Positions 14,073 to 17,061 of a stretch of DNA of 17,061 bases are shown piece after piece; position 1 is the first letter of the stretch; the number at the start of each line of letters is the position of its first letter. Both the position numbers and the translations under genes were made by a program. Source of the stretch: a bacterium (GTDB lineage Bacteria > Patescibacteriota > Microgenomatia > UBA1400 > PJMF01); NCBI GenBank assembly GCA_900299155.1, contig OMIS01000009.1, forward strand, positions 1 to 17,061, written 5' to 3'. The notes beneath the pieces were generated by a model. The model ran no database searches and had not been told where the DNA came from. It saw only the letters and a program-made list of their open reading frames with translations.

Positions 14073-14756
14073 CTAAAAAAACTCCCAAAAGCAGAAATTT
14101 TTTTCAGATCTATACACAGTAAATCCTGCCTTTTGAATTTCAAAAATGATTAAATCAATGGAATACACACGCTTATGTGCGTTGGGATTACTTGGCATCA
14201 TTTGCTCAAGTCCTTCGTTCAGTGGAACACTGATAATTGCAGTTCCACCTGGCTTCAATACAGAATATATTTGATTTAAAACTGAAAATGTTTCTTTTGG
14301 TGCTATATGTTCTAGAACCTCTAGCAAACATACTACATCGTAACTCTCTGAAGGGAATGGGAGTGGGACTAATCCAGTTGTTACAAATTTTATTTGAGAG
14401 AAACGTTTTTTTAAATTTTTAAGCGCCGTGTCAGTAAAATCAGTAGCAGTTAAATCTACAGATGATAGGTGACGTTCAAGTATAAATTCTTCAAGATACC
14501 CCATGCCGACCCCTAGATTAAGCACGGCATCACCACTCTTAATTGTAGACGCAACCAACTTATTTCTAAAATATGCCATAGGAAATAGTGTGGTGTTATC
14601 ACCTGAGAACTTCTCATCCCAGAATTCTGGCGTATTTTCACCATGTATTTCTGGATACTCAGCACTATATGTAGCAAGTAGCTTTGTAATTTTACCTTCT
14701 GAAAGAAATTTTTTCCGTAATCGTTCAATGTCGAAACCTGTAATAACTTTTTTCAT
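14073..14756 (-). CDS. Class I SAM-dependent methyltransferase
   Basis: The 227-residue protein has the SAM-binding motif I VLNLGVGMG (78-86), an acidic-after-strand-2 region (LTATDF), the PLPFPSESYDVVCLLEVLEHI post-I block typical of methyltransferase type 11/12/UbiE-like proteins, and LKPGGTAIISVPLNEG. The N-terminal 60 residues resemble the lead-in 'EFWDEKF..DN' of sugar- or small-molecule-modifying members. The substrate is unknown; its neighbours suggest a glycan precursor. The start is uncertain in one respect: a TATAAT abuts the ATG, which leaves no room for a transcription start, so the true -10 may be the TATATC-like stretch further upstream. Confidence 0.85.
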   Translation of the reverse strand: MKKVITGFDIERLRKKFLSEGKITKLLATYSAEYPEIHGENTPEFWDEKFSGDNTTLFPMAYFRNKLVASTIKSGDAVLNLGVGMGYLEEFILERHLSSVDLTATDFTDTALKNLKKRFSQIKFVTTGLVPLPFPSESYDVVCLLEVLEHIAPKETFSVLNQIYSVLKPGGTAIISVPLNEGLEQMMPSNPNAHKRVYSIDLIIFEIQKAGFTVYRSEKNFCFWEFF

Positions 14757-14806
14757 ATTATAATGATGATATATAAATGAACTTTTTTAATTCTAGCAGA
14801 TGAACT

Positions 14807-14820
14807 TATACTTTTTGAGG
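14807..14820 (+). promoter_or_regulatory. Promoter and ribosome-binding site candidate of the GT4 gene
   Basis: TATACT at 14807-14812 lies 19 nt before the ATG at 14832, and GAGG at 14817-14820 lies 11 nt before it. The GAGG is too near the expected transcription start and too far from the ATG to be a good ribosome-binding site, so only the -10 is moderately supported. Confidence 0.35.
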
Positions 14821-14831
14821 CAGATTTAGAT

Positions 14832-15896
14832 ATGAGAATTACCCACATCACGCCACTTTTTTACCCGCATGTTGGGGGGATTGAGAAGCATCTTGCAGCG
14901 CTAAATGCGGAGTTATCAAAAAACCGCCACGCAGTTACTGTTATAACACAGAAACACGATCCCAGCCTTGAAAGCACTGAGATACACAAGAACGAAACTG
15001 TAATAAGAATTGATTCACTCGTAGATTTATCAGATCCTTTTTATAAAGTTCTGTATAAACTTAATATTTGGAAAGGTTTGTATAGCAAACTATCACATTT
15101 ACGTGCAGCGGATGTTATTCATATTCATGATGTTTTTTGGTGGCTTATTCCCTTTCTGCCATTTTTAAATCGCAAAAAAATATTTATCACATTCCATGGA
15201 TATGAAGGCTCTGAAGCACCTAAATTCACTCAAGTTTTCTGGCATAGAATTGCAGCATGGTACTGTTCTGGAAATATATGTGTTGGTGATTTTCATAAGA
15301 AATGGTATGGCGTCATTCCCACAGTAGTGACTTATGGAGCAGTTAGTGACTCACAAAAATCACTGGATAAAATTATTTTTTCTAAGGTTTTGAAGATCAT
15401 CTACATTGGAAGACTGAGTACAGATTCAGGTATACGAGCATACTTGGAAGCAGTAGCTGTATTAAAAAATAACGGATTACTAGTGCATCTAGATGTATTT
15501 GGTAGTGGCGAATATATGCAGTACTGTAAAGAATACAGTAAATCACACCATCTTTCTGTAGATTTTCATGGGGCTATTAATGATGCAGCACGGGTACTGC
15601 CGCACTACCATATTGCATTTGTTTCAAGATACCTCGCAATACTGGAATCATTACAAGTTGGGCTTCCAGTTATTGCGCACTATAACAACGATATAAAATA
15701 TGATTATCTTGCGCTCGCACCATTCGCTCAATGGATTAGTATTGCTCACTCTGCGGATGAAATAGTAGCTTCTGTTAAAAAAACTCTGCAAAGTGAGTCC
15801 TACCACCAACCTCTCGCCGCAAAATCATGGATTACAAATCAAACCTGGCAAAAAATGGCAGGTATATATTTTTCACTTTGGCAATCACACAGGTAA
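14832..15896 (+). CDS. Glycosyltransferase family 4 (GT-B fold)
   Basis: The 354-residue protein begins MRITHITPLFYPHVGGIEKHL, the classic GT4 start with the GGIE loop. It then has ADVIHIHDVFWW, ITFHGYEGSEAP, the domain-linker segment IIYIGRLSTDSGIRAYLEAV, and the donor-binding ILESLQVGLPVIAHYN with the E-x7-type glutamate. Transfer is retaining. The likely role is a sugar transfer in surface glycan or glycolipid assembly, on the inner face. It diverges from the methyltransferase gene and is followed by dus after 31 nt. The usual EX7E motif is reduced: the first glutamate region reads HIAFVSRYLAILES, so donor contacts may differ. Confidence 0.9.
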   Translation: MRITHITPLFYPHVGGIEKHLAALNAELSKNRHAVTVITQKHDPSLESTEIHKNETVIRIDSLVDLSDPFYKVLYKLNIWKGLYSKLSHLRAADVIHIHDVFWWLIPFLPFLNRKKIFITFHGYEGSEAPKFTQVFWHRIAAWYCSGNICVGDFHKKWYGVIPTVVTYGAVSDSQKSLDKIIFSKVLKIIYIGRLSTDSGIRAYLEAVAVLKNNGLLVHLDVFGSGEYMQYCKEYSKSHHLSVDFHGAINDAARVLPHYHIAFVSRYLAILESLQVGLPVIAHYNNDIKYDYLALAPFAQWISIAHSADEIVASVKKTLQSESYHQPLAAKSWITNQTWQKMAGIYFSLWQSHR

Positions 15897-15910
15897 TTTT
15901 GCGTATAAAT

Positions 15911-15919
15911 TGGTATAAT
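15911..15919 (+). promoter_or_regulatory. Extended -10 element (TGGTATAAT) of dus
   Basis: A perfect extended -10, TGG directly before TATAAT (15914-15919), ends 8 nt before the ATG at 15928. The gap ttgccttc has no ribosome-binding site. The mRNA would begin at or within a base or two of the ATG. This is the clearest leaderless case in the window. Confidence 0.6.
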
Positions 15920-15927
15920 TTGCCTTC

Positions 15928-16977
15928 ATGCAAACCGAGCATTTCTGGAAAACACTACAAGTTCCTATTTTAGGACTCTCACCTATGGATGGTTTAACTG
16001 ATCATCCGTTTCGTCATATTCAAAAAAAATATGGACAGCCAGCAGTGGTGTATACAGAGTTTACAAGTGTAGAAGGTGTATGTCATGGAGCAACACAGTT
16101 GCTTAAAGATTTTTTATTTGATGAGACACAACGTCCAGTCATAGCTCAGATTTATGGCACCACACCCAAGTTTTTTAGACAAACAGCAGTACTACTTTGT
16201 GAACTGGGTTTTGATGGGATTGATATAAACATGGGCTGTCCAGCCAAAAATGTAGCTCACTCAGGAGCTGGTGCTGCACTCATTAAAAATCCCAAACTTG
16301 GCCAAGAAATTATCCGCGAGACACAAGCTGGTGTTACTGATTGGCAGAATGGGATGACCGCAAAAGACTGTCCTGATATTTCAGAAGAGATAGCTCAGGT
16401 AGTAACTGCACGAAAACAAAAACTTTCAGATTTATACCAACAAAAGCGCACCGTACCTGTAAGTGTTAAGACACGCGTAGGGTACACTGATCCTGTCGTT
16501 TCTGAATGGATTCCCACACTTTTAGAGATGGAACCAGCTGCAATTGCACTGCATGGCAGAACATTACAACAGCAGTATTCTGGTTTGGCTAGCTGGGAAG
16601 AAATTGGCAAAGCAGCAGAGATTATTCACAAGACTACCACACGAATTGTAGGAAATGGTGATGTCAGTAGTTACGCTGATGCACTACACAAAGTAGAAAC
16701 CTATGGGACTGATGGCGTACTGATTGGTCGTGCTTCACTAGGGAATCCATTTGTGTTCCTTCCCCACACTCCAGTTGCGATAAACGTTTTTGATATTGCC
16801 TTAGAACATGCAGTACTCTTTGAAACTACTTTCAAAGATGACCCTCGCTATAATTTCTTACCAATGCGCAAGCATTTAGCTTGGTATGTCAGAGCAATAC
16901 CCAATGCCGTAGAAATCAGAACCAAACTAGTACTCAGTAGCTCTGCCAGTGAAGTGCGTGAGATCCTAACTGAATAG
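15928..16977 (+). CDS. dus: tRNA-dihydrouridine synthase
   Basis: Dus reduces uridines in the tRNA D-loop using FMN and NADPH. The 349-residue protein has the TIM-barrel start LGLSPMDGLTDHPFRH, then the catalytic C104 in NMGCPAKNV, GAALIKNP at 115-122, PVSVKTRVGY at about 177-186, ALHGRTLQQQYSG, and the FMN phosphate-binding end VIGNGDV...GVLIGRASLGNP. Between residues 135 and 175 it has an insertion of about 40 residues (including AGVTDWQNG and a charged helix) where Dus proteins usually pass directly into the next strand; from memory this insertion is common in CPR Dus proteins. It cannot be assigned to DusA, B or C by eye. It starts 31 nt after the GT4 gene behind its own extended -10. Confidence 0.93.
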   Translation: MQTEHFWKTLQVPILGLSPMDGLTDHPFRHIQKKYGQPAVVYTEFTSVEGVCHGATQLLKDFLFDETQRPVIAQIYGTTPKFFRQTAVLLCELGFDGIDINMGCPAKNVAHSGAGAALIKNPKLGQEIIRETQAGVTDWQNGMTAKDCPDISEEIAQVVTARKQKLSDLYQQKRTVPVSVKTRVGYTDPVVSEWIPTLLEMEPAAIALHGRTLQQQYSGLASWEEIGKAAEIIHKTTTRIVGNGDVSSYADALHKVETYGTDGVLIGRASLGNPFVFLPHTPVAINVFDIALEHAVLFETTFKDDPRYNFLPMRKHLAWYVRAIPNAVEIRTKLVLSSSASEVREILTE

Positions 16978-16986
16978 GACGGGAAA

Positions 16987-17013
16987 CATATCGGAATGAG
17001 AGGTTTCGATATG
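16987..17013 (+). promoter_or_regulatory. Hairpin holding the ribosome-binding site and start codon of the last gene
   Basis: CATATCGGAA (16987-16996) pairs with TTTCGATATG (17004-17013) over ten pairs with one G-U, around the loop TGAGAGG (16997-17003). The GAGAGG ribosome-binding site (16998-17003) fills the loop, and the ATG (17011-17013) is the end of the 3' arm. There is no T-run after it. The placement suggests control of translation initiation, but a hairpin of this size is not rare by chance. Confidence 0.4.
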
Positions 17014-17061
17014 CAAGATGGATTGAATCGGGTACGGTATCGTGCAAAGCGGTTGTCATGG
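17011..17061 (+). CDS. Start of an unidentified gene (continues beyond the window)
   Basis: The frame begins at ATG 17011 with GAGAGG 7 nt upstream and reads MQDGLNRVRYRAKRLSW to the window edge. An in-frame ATG at 16996 would add five residues but has no ribosome-binding site. The N-terminus is basic and polar. Seventeen residues are not enough to recognise a family. It lies 33 nt after dus on the same strand and may be cotranscribed with it. Confidence 0.55.
   Translation, partial: MQDGLNRVRYRAKRLSW

Noticed and set aside
1..17061. CRISPR array, insertion sequence, or phage gene block
   Set aside because: No regularly spaced repeats, transposase or integrase motifs, or phage structural proteins were seen on either strand.

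Overview
The window looks like a chromosomal piece of a Candidate Phyla Radiation (Patescibacteria) bacterium, AT-rich and compact. Reasons: a two-membrane-segment protein of a family common in that group (10857-11510), a tRNA-dihydrouridine synthase with the long insertion typical of CPR Dus proteins, a RadC reduced to its JAB domain, genes that abut or overlap, and tRNAs without encoded CCA. TGA, TAA and TAG all end clear genes, so the code is the standard bacterial one and not the TGA-to-glycine code of Gracilibacteria/Absconditabacteria. Nothing seen by eye places it in a particular CPR phylum.

Layout. 1-906 (+): the 3' end of an unrecognised gene and a JAB-only RadC-like gene. 876-7172 (-): a five-gene run read as DedA/VTT membrane protein, FkbM-type methyltransferase, MsrA, MutS, MutL, with very short gaps or a 4-nt overlap. 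MutS and MutL are complete, and MutL has the endonuclease motif, so this is a MutH-independent mismatch-repair pair. 7237-7461 (+): a small reading frame behind a near-perfect Shine-Dalgarno, broken by an amber codon at position 7. 7565-8934: greA (+) converging on trhO (-). 8958-9576 (-): an accessory-looking patch with a possible small membrane protein, a start-less coding fragment, a 17-nt duplicate of the tRNA-Ser 3' end, and tRNA-Ser(CGA). 9690-11510 (-): the CPR membrane protein, tRNA-Arg(GCG), and a membrane-anchored endonuclease/exonuclease/phosphatase protein. 11585-15896: tRNA-Ser(TGA) and a surface-glycan group (acyltransferase 3, small membrane protein, GT2, SAM methyltransferase, GT4). 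15928-17061 (+): dus and the first codons of another gene.

How the genes work together. The minus-strand operon joins repair of oxidised methionine (MsrA) and of replication errors (MutS/MutL) to two envelope-related proteins. GreA, TrhO, Dus and the three tRNAs belong to transcription and tRNA maturation. The glycan group probably builds or decorates a surface polysaccharide. Many genes have a TATAAT-like -10 hexamer ending only 6-12 nt before the start codon and no Shine-Dalgarno, which points to leaderless or nearly leaderless mRNAs. The few genes with a ribosome-binding site (mutS, the broken small frame, the last partial gene) stand out. I see no convincing hairpin-plus-T-run terminator anywhere. 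No CRISPR array, transposase, integrase or clear new defence system is present; the points most worth a second look are the tRNA-Ser duplication scar, the amber-interrupted small gene, and the hairpin holding the start site of the last gene.
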